Assembly (NCBI RefSeq): GCF_020781835.1
Contig: NZ_JAJGNJ010000004.1
Span: 124,001 to 188,000 of the forward strand
Direction: 5' to 3'
Source of the DNA: Microbacterium testaceum
Lineage (GTDB): Bacteria; Actinomycetota; Actinomycetes; Actinomycetales; Microbacteriaceae
Length of the DNA stretch: 64,000 bases
Shown here: one piece after another, positions 10,359 to 18,366 of the stretch
Layout: each line of letters opens with the position of its first letter
Numbering within the stretch: the first letter of the stretch is position 1
Program-made: the position numbers and the translations under genes
The notes under the pieces: generated by a model
What the model saw: only the letters and a program-made list of their open reading frames with translations
What the model was told of the DNA's origin: nothing
The model's database searches: none

Positions 10359-11210
10359 TCATGATCGTGCTCCTGACGGGAGGACCACGGTGGCTTCGGT
10401 GCCGCGCATCCACACGACGCCGCGGTCGTCGACGAGCACGATCGCGCCGTCGGCGGTGGTGCCGAGCGCCTGGACGGTGCCGCTGGCCGTTCCGGACCTC
10501 TCCCAGCCGGCGCCGTTGAGGCGCCAGAGGGCGCCGTCAGTGTCGACGCCGACCAGCCCGCCCGCCGGATCAGACTCCAGCAGGTACAGCAGCGGCGCGT
10601 CGGGGACAGGGGCGAAGGTGGCTCCGGCATCGCGGCTCTCCTGGACCCCATCCTGCGTCGCCGCGTAGAGGGCGCCGTCGAGTGTGGCGGCAAGGTCGAC
10701 GGCAGGCAGATTGGCGCCGTCGACCCAGGTGGTTCCGCCGTCGGGGCTGGTGCGCACGGTGATCGAGCTGGACCCGATCCCGTAGATCGCCTCGGCGGTG
10801 GCGGTGAGGACGTGGAAGTCTTCCTGCCCGGTGAAGGCGACCGGCTCCCAGGTGGCGCCGGCGTCGATGCTGCGGACGATGCCGAGGTTGTGCTCACCGA
10901 GCTCGGTCGGCGTGGCCGGTCCCGGGTGCCCGGATGCGTAGAGCGTGTCGCCGTGGGCGGTGAGGCCCATCGCGTCGAAGTCGTTGCCTCCCACCGGGCC
11001 TGCGAGCACGCCGGCGGCAGTGAGCGTGTACAGGCCCGTGTGCGTGCCGAGCAGCACGGTGCCCTCACCGAGGTCGATGATGCCGTGCACATGCCCGAAC
11101 GCAGGCTCGGTCGGTGCGGGCGCCGGGGCGGTAGAGCCCGCGCAGCCGGCCAGGAGGAGCCCGACGGCGACGATTGCCGCCGCGGCGACGGCGATGGTTT
11201 GGCTTCTCAT
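10359..11210 (-). CDS. BNR-repeat-like lipoprotein (F510_1955-like beta-propeller)
   Basis: 283 residues. The signal peptide ends in the lipobox LLAGC, so the protein is probably an exported lipoprotein. The mature part shows repeated beta-propeller motifs: [22 protein letters not shown] and [11 protein letters not shown] are Asp-box (S-x-D-x-G-x-T-W) repeats as in sialidase-like folds. The N-terminal [10 protein letters not shown] is typical of a group of actinobacterial propeller proteins found in copper islands. No sialidase active-site arginine set was identified, so an enzymatic role is not claimed. The ATG at 11210 overlaps the TGA of the 32-residue membrane peptide (ATGA), so both are one translational unit. 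Function unknown; copper-related by context. Confidence 0.85.
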   Translation of the reverse strand: MRSQTIAVAAAAIVAVGLLLAGCAGSTAPAPAPTEPAFGHVHGIIDLGEGTVLLGTHTGLYTLTAAGVLAGPVGGNDFDAMGLTAHGDTLYASGHPGPATPTELGEHNLGIVRSIDAGATWEPVAFTGQEDFHVLTATAEAIYGIGSSSITVRTSPDGGTTWVDGANLPAVDLAATLDGALYAATQDGVQESRDAGATFAPVPDAPLLYLLESDPAGGLVGVDTDGALWRLNGAGWERSGTASGTVQALGTTADGAIVLVDDRGVVWMRGTEATVVLPSGARS

Positions 11211-11305
11211 GCGATGGCTCCGATGAAGAGAACAGTCGCCACGGACAGGATGATCAGGGCGAGGAGGATGGCCACCAGGGAGGCGGCCAGGGTGCGGGAC
11301 GTCAT
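11207..11305 (-). CDS. 32-residue single-helix membrane peptide
   Basis: A very short frame: MTSRTLAASL is followed by an unbroken hydrophobic run to the C-terminus. It would form one membrane helix with almost no soluble part. It is supported by its 4-base ATGA overlap with the downstream lipoprotein gene, the same coupling used throughout this operon. The ribosome site (GAAAGG) is weak. It could be a small membrane protein, or a leader whose main job is to couple translation of the lipoprotein. Confidence 0.5.
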   Translation of the reverse strand: MTSRTLAASLVAILLALIILSVATVLFIGAIA

Positions 11306-11371
11306 GACGGGGGCCTTTCGACGGGTCACGCTGCCGGTTCCTGGAAGCGATGGCCTGGCGGGTCGCCGGGG

Positions 11372-11408
11372 CTCGGGCGGAGCCGGCTTGGTGTCGGCTC
11401 CGCCCGAG
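11372..11408 (-). terminator. Strong intergenic hairpin in copper operon
   Basis: Perfect 14-bp stem: CTCGGGCGGAGCCG at 11372-11385 pairs with CGGCTCCGCCCGAG at 11395-11408 around a 9-base loop. It lies just after the DUF305 stop on the leftward strand. No T run follows, so it may lower downstream expression or protect the mRNA 3' end rather than fully stop transcription. Confidence 0.65.
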
Positions 11409-11421
11409 GGGCCGGGGGGGG

Positions 11422-12048
11422 TCAGAGGGTAGCGAGGATGTCCTGCATCGTGGTGATCTCGTCGGTCTGCCCGTCGATGATCTGCTGCGCCAGCGCGGCG
11501 ACATCCGGGTTCTGCCCGTTGTCGAGCACCATCTCGGCCATCATGACCGCGCCCTGGTGGTGGGTGATCATGCCCTCCAGAAACAGGCGGGTCGCCTCGA
11601 CACCGGTAGCGGCATCGAGGGCCGCCATGTCCTCCTCGGACATCATCCCGTCGCCGTGGTCCATGCCCTCCATGCCGCCCATGCCGGACATGGAGTCGTC
11701 GTAGGGGATGCCCCAGTCCTCGAGCCAGCCCTTCATGGTCTGGATCTCGGGATCCTGAGCGGCCTTGATCTGCTCGGCGAGGGCCACGACCCGCTCGTCG
11801 ATGCCGTCCTTGGCCAGGATCTGATCGGCCATCTGGATGGCCTGCTCGTGGTGGGGGATCATCATCGTCACGAACATCTCGTCCGCCGAGTTGAACGACG
11901 CTTCCTCGGTGGGGTCGGGTGTCGTGCTGGTCATGCCGCCGGGGCCGTGATCCATGCCGGGCATAGAGCTGCCCGTGGGGGCGCAGCCGGCGAGCACGAG
12001 CGCGATGGCGAGAGCGCCGGTGGTCAGCGCGAGGGTACGGAAACGCAT
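11422..12048 (-). CDS. DUF305 lipoprotein, copper-binding type
   Basis: 208 residues with a lipoprotein signal peptide ending LVLAGC. The mature chain is rich in Met, His and Asp (GMDHGPGGM, GMGGMEGMDHGDGMM), a composition used to bind copper outside the membrane. It contains two copies of the DUF305 signature: MMIPHHEQAIQMAD at about residues 62-75 and MITHHQGAVMMAE at about 160-172. The family is a four-helix bundle related to CopM, and several members bind Cu. The ATG at 12048 is preceded by AAGGA. It lies between the DUF6153-like gene and the small membrane peptide on the same strand. A second, membrane-anchored DUF305 protein is encoded at 17.9-18.4 kb. Confidence 0.9.
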   Translation of the reverse strand: MRFRTLALTTGALAIALVLAGCAPTGSSMPGMDHGPGGMTSTTPDPTEEASFNSADEMFVTMMIPHHEQAIQMADQILAKDGIDERVVALAEQIKAAQDPEIQTMKGWLEDWGIPYDDSMSGMGGMEGMDHGDGMMSEEDMAALDAATGVEATRLFLEGMITHHQGAVMMAEMVLDNGQNPDVAALAQQIIDGQTDEITTMQDILATL

Positions 12049-12066
12049 GAGAGGGGTCCTTATCTG

Positions 12067-12172
12067 TCAGTCGAAACGGGTGAGCTGATTCCGCCCGCCC
12101 GGGGTGGGCACGGCGAGAGAACCGTCCGGCACGCGGTCGCGCCGGCACGGGCGGGGAATCAGGTTCGACTGA
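12067..12172. repeat. Interrupted inverted repeat
   Basis: TCAGTCGAA (12067-12075) and CTGATTCCGCCCG (12085-12097) are mirrored by CGGGCGGGGAATCAG (12148-12162) and TTCGACTGA (12164-12172) with small gaps. The arms would form a long stem between the DUF6153-like and DUF305 genes and include the stop codon of the former. It may be an intercistronic RNA structure. Confidence 0.6.
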
Positions 12173-12638
12173 TGGACAGGACGAGGAGAGAGGGTGGTCG
12201 CGGGTGCGGCAGCGCGGCCAGGACAATGCGTCCGTGGAGTCGCAGCAGGGCGAGGGCGACGCCGAGGCGAGCCAGCAGGACCGGCGCCAGCAGCACGATG
12301 GCGGCGGCTAGCAGTGCTAGCGCGCACACCATCGTCAGCATCGAGTGATCCGGCACTCCGCCCGAGCCGCCACAGTCGCCTGCGCAATGACCGGCAGCAG
12401 CTTCGGAGTTCATGCCGGGCGTGGTCTCGGTCGCGGTGACGGCGCTCATGTCGGTGCCGGCGTCCACATGGGCGGATTCGAACGCGGTCGCCGTCGTGTC
12501 GGAATGCCCGCCCAAGAGGGTGCCGGTGAGTGTATGCATGGCCAGCAGGCCGGCGATCAGCAGAAGGGCGGTGGTGAAGGTCAGCAGGAGCCGGTGCAGC
12601 CCGGACCGGGCGTGCACGAGAGCTCGGATGTGGTTCAC
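12159..12638 (-). CDS. DUF6153-like small membrane protein
   Basis: 159 residues starting at GTG 12638 behind a strong ribosome site (GGAGGT, about 6 bases upstream). One helix at about residues 18-38 (LLLIAGLLAMHTLTG) is followed by a hydrophilic loop with HCAGDC. Then comes a second long hydrophobic region (about 100-122) and a short Arg/Leu-rich tail. Small two-helix proteins with a GLLAMH helix and a His/Cys loop are common next to DUF305 and copper genes in actinobacteria and are named DUF6153. This assignment is from memory of the pattern only. Role unknown; metal handling at the membrane is plausible from context. Confidence 0.6.
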   Translation of the reverse strand: MNHIRALVHARSGLHRLLLTFTTALLLIAGLLAMHTLTGTLLGGHSDTTATAFESAHVDAGTDMSAVTATETTPGMNSEAAAGHCAGDCGGSGGVPDHSMLTMVCALALLAAAIVLLAPVLLARLGVALALLRLHGRIVLAALPHPRPPSLLVLSISRT

Positions 12639-12793
12639 CGCCGACCTCCTTCCCGCATCCAGGTTACTCCGGGCGCGCCGGATTCTGATCGGCGCGCACC
12701 TGAGGCGACGCGCGAGCGTCGTGACCAGCCGAGTCGACTGAACCGGGCCGCGGTGCGGGCGAAGATCCTGGATGGCACGTGTCGGGCGCTCGG

Positions 12794-13375
12794 TCATCGT
12801 AGGCCGGCCCCGCTGCGATGGGACTTCTCGATCAGTGCGAGCAGCCCGAGGGTGTCGTCTTTGATCTGGGTGCGTCCGACGGCCGCCCAGTTGCGGTCCA
12901 GGTGGCGACGGAGGTAGTCGAGGACGTGCGCGAGGGCGACGGTGTGCCACGAGGCCGATTGGGCTGGATTCGCGGTATTGCCGAACGCGACGGCGCGAAT
13001 CAGGTGACCTTCCGGGGCGGTGACCTGCCCGACCGTGAGCAGCTCTTGCACGAGGGCGGGCGCGTCGGCGGGTGAGCAGCAGCCGAACCGCGCGAAGGCG
13101 GCTTCCAGCACAGCGGGGTCGCGCATAGCCGGGTTGAGTTTAGGGGCGCCTTCCTTGACTTCGCCCACGATCATGTCCGGCATGCCCGGCCGGGCGCCGA
13201 GCGCAGGGTCCGGATCGTCGCCGGGTGCGCGGTTGAGCCGGATCGCGAGGATGTCCAGGTCGGTGACGGTGCGGGGCCTGTCGGCACCGGCCGCGTCCAG
13301 CACCGGGTACTCGGCGACGGTGAAGTATCCGTTTACCCGCAAGTACGCTTGCACCAATCCAACCGCCGTGTCCAC
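12794..13375 (-). CDS. PD-(D/E)XK nuclease-like protein in copper operon
   Basis: 193 residues from GTG 13375. This start avoids overlap with the upstream YHS gene; the frame stays open further upstream. It has a possible PD-(D/E)XK core: Asp41 in DLDILAIR, then Glu72-x-Lys74 in VGEVKEG. The following helical region contains ARFGCC. A C-terminal segment (LDYLRRHLDRNW) ends the chain. The core suggests a restriction-endonuclease-like fold, but a non-catalytic role is possible and the family is not one I can name. It lies among copper genes on the same strand, 29 bases after the YHS gene. The upstream AG-rich ribosome site is not obvious. Confidence 0.6.
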   Translation of the reverse strand: MDTAVGLVQAYLRVNGYFTVAEYPVLDAAGADRPRTVTDLDILAIRLNRAPGDDPDPALGARPGMPDMIVGEVKEGAPKLNPAMRDPAVLEAAFARFGCCSPADAPALVQELLTVGQVTAPEGHLIRAVAFGNTANPAQSASWHTVALAHVLDYLRRHLDRNWAAVGRTQIKDDTLGLLALIEKSHRSGAGLR

Positions 13376-13404
13376 CGTGCGCTCCGTTCTGTCGCCGTCG
13401 TCAG

Positions 13405-13695
13405 TCAGGCGGCGTGGGCGTAGCGGGCCGGGTCGGCGTCGAACAGCGGACCGCACTCGGGGCAGCAGAACCAGTAGCGGGCGCCCTCGTAGTCCCGGAA
13501 CAGGCCGCGTTGCTCGGCCCACGCCGGATCGACCCGGTTGCCAGGCATCACCGGACAGGTCACCAGGTTCGTTGCCCCCGCCGGAGGCTCGTGATGGTGA
13601 TGCTCGTGCGCGCTGTGATTCTGCGCTCCGTGAGCATGCTCGTGAGCGTGGTCATCCGTGTGGTCGCGCCCCGAGTGATCGTGGTCGTGGGACAT
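13405..13695 (-). CDS. His-rich YHS/TRASH-type metal-binding protein
   Basis: 96 residues. The first 36 are almost all His, Asp, Glu and Ala (MSHDHDHSGRDHTDDHAHEH onward, ending HEHHHHEPP). Residues about 45-90 form a YHS-like domain: TCPVMPGN with its conserved Cys, then YWFCCPECGPLF, a Cys cluster typical of TRASH/YHS metal sites. The ATG at 13695 has a GGAGAAG ribosome site 6 bases upstream. It is 27 bases from the copA stop, so it is in the same transcript. It is probably a cytoplasmic copper-binding or buffering protein. Confidence 0.8.
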   Translation of the reverse strand: MSHDHDHSGRDHTDDHAHEHAHGAQNHSAHEHHHHEPPAGATNLVTCPVMPGNRVDPAWAEQRGLFRDYEGARYWFCCPECGPLFDADPARYAHAA

Positions 13696-13722
13696 GATGT
13701 CTTCTCCTTCTTGAGCGATGGG

Positions 13723-16011
13723 TCAGGCCCGGATCGGGGCGGGCTCCCGCGAGACCGGGGCTGCGCTGGGGGTCGGGACGGACAGGGGGCGGAAGCGGCG
13801 CAGCCGGAGGCTGTTGGTGACCACGAACACGCTGCTGAACGCCATAGCGGCGCCGGCGAGGATGGGGTTGAGCAGGGCGAGCATCGCGACCGGGATCGCG
13901 GCGACGTTGTACGCGAACGCCCAGAACAGGTTCCCCTTGATCGTGCCCAGGGTGCGGCGGGCCAGCCGGATCGCATCCGGGACCAGCACCAGGTCTCCGG
14001 AGACGATGGTCAGGTCGGCGGCGGTGATGGCCGCATCGGTGCCGGTGCCCATCGCGATGCCGAGGTCCGCGGCGGCCAGGGCGGCGGCGTCGTTCACGCC
14101 GTCGCCGACCATCGCGACCACGCGTCCCGCGGCCTGGAGCTCTCGGATGGTGTCGAGCTTGCCCTGCGGGGTGACCCCGGCACGGACGTCCTCGATGCCG
14201 ACCTGGTCGGCGATCGCGCGGGCGGCGCCCGGGTTGTCGCCGGTGAGCAGGATCGGGGTCAGCCCGAGCGCTCGGAGTCGGGCGATCGCCTCGGGGCTGG
14301 TGGGCTTGACGGTGTCGGCGACGCTGATCGTGCCGCGCATCTGCCCGTCCCACGCCACCACCGTCACGGTCGCTCCCGCCGATTCGTCCGCCGCGATCGT
14401 CGCGGCGAGCTCCTCGGGGACCGGGATGGCCCATCGCGTCGTGATCCACGAGGCGCGGCCGGCAGCGACCATCCGGCCCTCGACGATGCCGTGCACGCCC
14501 TGACCGGCTTCGGCGGAGAAGGACTCCACCGCGCCTGCCGCAACGGTCGCGGCGGCGGTGATGGCGCGGCCGATGGGGTGCTCTGAGCCGTGCTCCAGCG
14601 CGGCGGCGACTCGGAGCAGTTCCGCCGGGTCGGTGTCTTCGGCGGGGTGGATGCCGGTGACGGTCATGGTGCCGGCGGTGACCGTGCCGGTCTTGTCCAG
14701 CACGACGGTGTCGATGCGGCGGGTCTGCTCCAGCACCTGCGGTCCGCGGATCAGGATGCCCAGCTGCGCGCCGCGGCCGGTTCCCACCAGCAACGCGGTC
14801 GGCGTCGCCAGCCCGAGCGCGCACGGGCACGCGATGATCAGGGTCGTCACCGCGGCGGTGAAGGCGACCTCCAGCCCGGCTCCGGCGATCAGCCAGCCGG
14901 CGAACGCGGCCAACGAGAGGACGATGACGACGGGCACGAAGATCGCCGAGACCCGATCGGCGAGGCGCTGCACCTGCGCCTTGCCGGTCTGCGCCTCCTC
15001 GACCAGCCGGGCCATCCGGGCCAGCTCGGTGTCCGCTCCGACGCGGGTGATCTCCACCAGCAGGCGACCGCCGGTGTTCACGGTCGCGCCGACGACGCGG
15101 GAGCCGGGGCCGACTTCCACCGGCACGGACTCGCCGGTGAGCATCGACTCGTCCACCGCCGAGACGCCCTCGGCGACCAGGCCGTCGGCGGGGATCTTCT
15201 CGCCCGGCCGCACCACGACGCGGTCGCCGGGGACGAGCTGGCCGACGGGGATGCGCTGCTCGACGCCTGTCCGGAGGACGACGGCGTCCTTCGCGCCGAG
15301 CTCGAGCAGGGCTCGAAGCGCTTCCCCGGACTGCCGCTTGGCGCGGACCTCGAGGTAGCGGCCGAGCAGGATGAACACGGTCACCAGCGCGGCGACCTCC
15401 AGGTATACCTCGTGACCGCCGGACTGCGGGGTGCCGACGAAGGTGACGCTCATCCGCATCCCTGGCATCCCGGCGCCGCCGAAGAACAGCGCATACAGCG
15501 ACCAGCCGAACGCGGCCAGCACGCCGACGCTGATCAGGGTGTCCATCGTGGCCGCGCCGTGGCGGGCGTTGATCGCCGCGGCCCGGTGGAACGGCCATGC
15601 CCCCCACACCACCACGGGGGCGGCGAGGGTCAGGGCGAGCCACTGCCAGGAGGTGAACTGCAGCGCAGGGATCATCGACAGCACCCCGACGGGCACCGCC
15701 AGAAGCGTCGAGATGATTAGCCGCTGCCGCAACGACAGCAGCTCCTCATCGCGAGGCGCACCAGCTTGCCCCTCGACGGGGTCGGTGGCGGGTGGGGCAG
15801 GAACGGTCGCCCCGTACCCCGCCTGCTCGATGGCCGCGATCAGCTCCTCCACCGCCACCGGGGACTCGGCGTGGACACGGGCCTTCTCGGTGGCGAAGTT
15901 GACGGTCGCCTCCACCCCGGGCAGCTTGTTCAGCTTCCGCTCGACCCGCGTCGCGCACGACGCGCACGTCATCCCGGTGATGTCGAGATCGACATCCGTA
16001 GCCGTACTCAT
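13723..16011 (-). CDS. copA: Copper-exporting P1B-1 ATPase
   Basis: 762 residues. One heavy-metal-associated domain with intact GMTCASC (13-19) is followed by membrane helices. TGES (292-295), CPC (395-397, transport site), DKTGT (439-443, phosphorylated Asp) and GDGVND complete the set. This is the classical Cu(I) exporter. The start is taken at ATG 16011 because it overlaps the stop of the upstream CopZ-like gene (ATGA) and begins exactly at the HMA domain. The frame is open further upstream but in antisense of that gene. It works with the chaperone upstream, which would hand Cu(I) to it. Expression is probably under CsoR. Confidence 0.96.
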   Translation of the reverse strand: MSTATDVDLDITGMTCASCATRVERKLNKLPGVEATVNFATEKARVHAESPVAVEELIAAIEQAGYGATVPAPPATDPVEGQAGAPRDEELLSLRQRLIISTLLAVPVGVLSMIPALQFTSWQWLALTLAAPVVVWGAWPFHRAAAINARHGAATMDTLISVGVLAAFGWSLYALFFGGAGMPGMRMSVTFVGTPQSGGHEVYLEVAALVTVFILLGRYLEVRAKRQSGEALRALLELGAKDAVVLRTGVEQRIPVGQLVPGDRVVVRPGEKIPADGLVAEGVSAVDESMLTGESVPVEVGPGSRVVGATVNTGGRLLVEITRVGADTELARMARLVEEAQTGKAQVQRLADRVSAIFVPVVIVLSLAAFAGWLIAGAGLEVAFTAAVTTLIIACPCALGLATPTALLVGTGRGAQLGILIRGPQVLEQTRRIDTVVLDKTGTVTAGTMTVTGIHPAEDTDPAELLRVAAALEHGSEHPIGRAITAAATVAAGAVESFSAEAGQGVHGIVEGRMVAAGRASWITTRWAIPVPEELAATIAADESAGATVTVVAWDGQMRGTISVADTVKPTSPEAIARLRALGLTPILLTGDNPGAARAIADQVGIEDVRAGVTPQGKLDTIRELQAAGRVVAMVGDGVNDAAALAAADLGIAMGTGTDAAITAADLTIVSGDLVLVPDAIRLARRTLGTIKGNLFWAFAYNVAAIPVAMLALLNPILAGAAMAFSSVFVVTNSLRLRRFRPLSVPTPSAAPVSREPAPIRA

Positions 16012-16361
16012 GACGCGCTGGCGAGGCTGTATCCGGCCTCCTCGACCGCCTCCCTCACGCGGGCAGCGTCCACCGGGGCGGTGCTGGACACGGTCACCGT
16101 CGAGACGCCGCCCGCGTGCAGATCGACCTCGACGCCGGAGACGCCGTCGATGGCGGAGACCTCCTCGGTCACACTGCGCACGCAATGCGAGCAGGTCATC
16201 CCTTCCACCAGGAACTGCGCCGACACGCCACCCGCCCCAGGCTGAGCCGGCGGTGCAGCCTCGGCCTTCGCCGCGGTGCCGTGCGTGGTCGGGCTGCAAC
16301 ACGCGCAACCGCCGCCGCTGGTCGCCTGCAGTCCGAGGTCCTGGAATCCCTGTCCGGTCAT
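16008..16361 (-). CDS. CopZ-like copper chaperone (HMA domain) with Cys-rich N-terminus
   Basis: 117 residues. The C-terminal 68 residues are a heavy-metal-associated domain with GMTCSHC (about 54-60). The first 45 residues are unusual for a chaperone: they hold a second Cys cluster (GGGCACCSP) and an Ala/Pro linker. A protein with two copper sites is likely. It is cytoplasmic and would pass Cu(I) to CopA, whose start overlaps its stop by 4 bases. The ATG at 16361 has a GGGAGC ribosome site. It starts 51 bases after csoR, so csoR-copZ-copA form one operon. Confidence 0.88.
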   Translation of the reverse strand: MTGQGFQDLGLQATSGGGCACCSPTTHGTAAKAEAAPPAQPGAGGVSAQFLVEGMTCSHCVRSVTEEVSAIDGVSGVEVDLHAGGVSTVTVSSTAPVDAARVREAVEEAGYSLASAS

Positions 16362-16412
16362 GATGTGCTCCCTTCGCGAGCATTGAATGAATGTTTGTGG
16401 GGACGAATGTCT

Positions 16413-16697
16413 CTAGGAACGGACCAGCCGCGCGATCGCGGCGTTCGCCTCACGCAGCTTTTCCTCCGCGACGGGGCCACCCTCGGCGGTCGCCTGGGCG
16501 ACGCAGTGCCCGAGGTGATCCTCGAGCAGGGTCAGCGCGACCGACTCCAGCGCCTTCGTCACCGCGGAGACCTGGGTGAGGATGTCGATGCAGTACACGT
16601 CCTCATCGACCATCCGCGCGATCCCGCGCACCTGACCCTCCGCACGACGCAACCGCGCCAGCAGCGCCTGCTTGTCATCCACGTATCCGTGTGCCAT
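16413..16697 (-). CDS. csoR: Copper-sensing repressor CsoR
   Basis: 94 residues. The Cu(I) ligands Cys36, His61 and Cys65 fall at exactly the positions known from Mycobacterium tuberculosis CsoR (in YCIDIL and DHLGHC). The family is an all-helical tetramer/dimer that leaves its operator when Cu(I) binds. The ATG at 16697 is chosen because AGGAGGTG lies 6-7 bases upstream; a GTG three codons earlier would overlap that ribosome site. The gene heads the leftward copper operon and a matching palindrome lies 24 bases upstream of its start. Confidence 0.95.
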   Translation of the reverse strand: MAHGYVDDKQALLARLRRAEGQVRGIARMVDEDVYCIDILTQVSAVTKALESVALTLLEDHLGHCVAQATAEGGPVAEEKLREANAAIARLVRS

Positions 16698-16720
16698 TCC
16701 GACCACCTCCTACCTGACCA

Positions 16721-16739
16721 TATACCTACTAGGGGTATA
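16721..16739. promoter_or_regulatory. CsoR operator (box 1)
   Basis: TATACCTACTAGGGGTATA is a pseudo-palindrome of the CsoR/RcnR type (TA-rich ends, C/G tract centre). It lies 24 bases upstream of csoR and 53 bases upstream of the divergent ATPase gene, so it may control both. Confidence 0.8.
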
Positions 16740-16791
16740 GGGTACATGACAGTCCAAATATTCCCGGAGAACGCAAATTGAAAGGGCGAAC

Positions 16792-17313
16792 GTGACTAAC
16801 TGGTACGTCATCACCGGTGGGCCTAGCTCGGGCAAGACCACGACCGTGAACCTGCTACGCGACCGCGGCTACACCACCACCATCGAGCACGCCCGCCACT
16901 ACATCGATCTCCAGCGCATCGAGGGGCGAACCGTCGAGGAGGTCCGCGCCAAGCAGCGCGAGTTCCAGCGCGGCGTGCTGGACATGCAGCTCGCCGAGGA
17001 AGCCGCCCTCGATCCCGCCACGACGGTGTTTCTGGACCGGGCCATCCCAGACTCGCTGGCCTACTACCGCTTCCTGCAGCTCGAACCCGACCCGATCCTG
17101 GTGGCCGCGCTCGAGCAGGTGGACTACCGCACGACGTTCATCCTGGACCTGCTGCCGCTGGCGCCGGACTACGCCCGCACCGAGGACACCGCCGCCCAGC
17201 AGCGGATCCATCACCTGCTCACCGAGGTATACGCGGCGCTGCCGTTCCCGATCGTGCACGTCCCAGTGCTCGGGGCGCAGGAGCGGGTCGACTTCATCCT
17301 CGACCGGCTCTAG
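16792..17313 (+). CDS. AAA family P-loop ATPase (AAA_28-like)
   Basis: 173 residues from GTG 16792, with GAAAGGG upstream as ribosome site. Walker A is GGPSSGKTT (9-17), and a Walker B-like TVFLDRAIPD lies near residue 85. The pattern EHARHYID, then DRAIPDSLAYY, is typical of small predicted nucleotide kinases/ATPases of the AAA_28 family. The substrate is unknown. It is divergent from csoR across the CsoR box, so it may be copper-induced. It has no metal-binding motif itself. Confidence 0.8.
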   Translation: MTNWYVITGGPSSGKTTTVNLLRDRGYTTTIEHARHYIDLQRIEGRTVEEVRAKQREFQRGVLDMQLAEEAALDPATTVFLDRAIPDSLAYYRFLQLEPDPILVAALEQVDYRTTFILDLLPLAPDYARTEDTAAQQRIHHLLTEVYAALPFPIVHVPVLGAQERVDFILDRL

Positions 17314-17372
17314 CGCCGGTCGCCGCTCCCGGGCGCCTACTGCCCGGGTGTGGAAGGCAGGACTCCTCATAA

Positions 17373-17391
17373 CATACCCCCCTAGCGTATG
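17373..17391. promoter_or_regulatory. CsoR operator (box 2)
   Basis: CATACCCCCCTAGCGTATG resembles box 1 (ATAC, C tract, CTAG, GTAT). It lies 83 bases upstream of the Cys-rich copper protein gene at 17474, suggesting that the rightward pair is also under CsoR. Confidence 0.7.
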
Positions 17392-17473
17392 CAAGCCGGT
17401 CGTCGACCGCTGCCGCCTGGCCTACGGTTCTTCGCAACCGACCCGATACGGGCCGACGAGAAGGAGGACTGAG

Positions 17474-17878
17474 ATGACCATCGCGGATCAGATGCTCCGG
17501 ACCCACCCGAAGGATCTGGGAGACCTCGATCAGGCGGCACTACTGGCCTGCATTCAGGCCTGCGTCGACTGCGCCCAGGCGTGCAGCGCGTGCGCCGACG
17601 CCTGTTTGAGCGAGGACATGATCGCCGACCTCACCAAGTGTGTGAGGACCAACCTCGACTGCGCGGACCTATGCGAGACAACCGGTCGCATCCTGTCGCG
17701 GCGCACCGGCTACGACGCGAACGTCACGCGAGCCACCCTGGAAGCCTGCCGCACCGCGTGCGCGGCCTGCGCCGACGAATGCGAACAGCACACCGGCATG
17801 CACGAGCACTGCCGGGTGTGCGCGGAAGCCTGCCGGACGTGCGAGCAGGCCTGCGAGAAGCTGCTCGGCCTGCTGTGA
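17474..17878 (+). CDS. Four-helix copper storage protein (Csp-like, DUF326)
   Basis: 134 residues with 18 Cys, mostly as CxxxC and CxxC pairs along helices (for example CIQACVDCAQACSACADAC and CRVCAEACRTCEQAC). This matches the Csp family, four-helix bundles that store many Cu(I) ions in the bundle core. There is no signal peptide, so it is of the cytosolic type. The ATG at 17474 follows AAGGAGG at 7-8 bases. It lies downstream of CsoR box 2 and its stop overlaps the GTG of the next gene (GTGA). Storage here would complement export by CopA. Confidence 0.93.
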   Translation: MTIADQMLRTHPKDLGDLDQAALLACIQACVDCAQACSACADACLSEDMIADLTKCVRTNLDCADLCETTGRILSRRTGYDANVTRATLEACRTACAACADECEQHTGMHEHCRVCAEACRTCEQACEKLLGLL

Positions 17879-18366
17879 GCGACCACACCCCGCACGAACG
17901 GGCCTCGCACACCGGCGGTGCGAAGAGCTACCTCCGCCTGCTCATCGCGCTGGCCCTGAGCCTGGTGGTGATGTACTTCTTCACGTTCGCACTGATCAAC
18001 GTCGTCGGCGATCTCTACCTGAACATCAGCAACCTCTACATGGCCCTGATGATGGTGTTCCCGATGGGCATCATCATGATCGCGATCATGTGGCGCATGT
18101 TCCCGAACAAGCCGCTCAACATCGGGCTCATCGTCGCATTCGCCCTGCTCACGGTCGGCGCGTTCTTCATGGGAAGGGCCGCGACGTTCGTGGGAAACCA
18201 GCAGTTGCTGGACTCGATGATCCCCCACCACTCCCGAGCCATCCTGCTCTGCGAACAGTCGAACATCACCGACCTGGAGATCAAAGACCTCTGCGGCGAG
18301 ATCGTCGAGTCCCAGCAACAAGAAATCGATCAGATGAAGGACATCCTGCAGCGGCTCGGGAACTAG
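17875..18366 (+). CDS. Membrane-anchored DUF305 protein
   Basis: 163 residues from GTG 17875, which overlaps the preceding TGA. Membrane helices are at about residues 22-45, 52-72 and 80-98 (VVMYFFTFALINVVGDLY, MALMMVFPMGIIMIAIM, LIVAFALLTVGAFFMG). A C-terminal DUF305 half-domain follows with SMIPHHSRAILLCEQ and the QQQEIDQMKDIL helix. The His-rich helix would face the extracytoplasmic side or the membrane surface. It is co-transcribed with the Csp gene. Its TAG stop shares the bases CTAG with the stop of the convergent ackA. Confidence 0.88.
   Translation: MSDHTPHERASHTGGAKSYLRLLIALALSLVVMYFFTFALINVVGDLYLNISNLYMALMMVFPMGIIMIAIMWRMFPNKPLNIGLIVAFALLTVGAFFMGRAATFVGNQQLLDSMIPHHSRAILLCEQSNITDLEIKDLCGEIVESQQQEIDQMKDILQRLGN

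Noticed and set aside
8192..10519. 775-codon rightward frame opposite phosphoketolase
   Set aside because: Shadow of xfp; no motifs, composition dominated by Val, Gly, Arg and Asp.
7859..11092. Single 1077-codon frame joining lipoprotein region and phosphoketolase
   Set aside because: The first 260 codons are an out-of-frame reading of the lipoprotein gene; xfp starts at 10306 behind GGAGG.
13652..15643. 663-codon leftward frame overlapping copA
   Set aside because: Out-of-frame shadow with an Arg/Gly/His-rich low-complexity translation.
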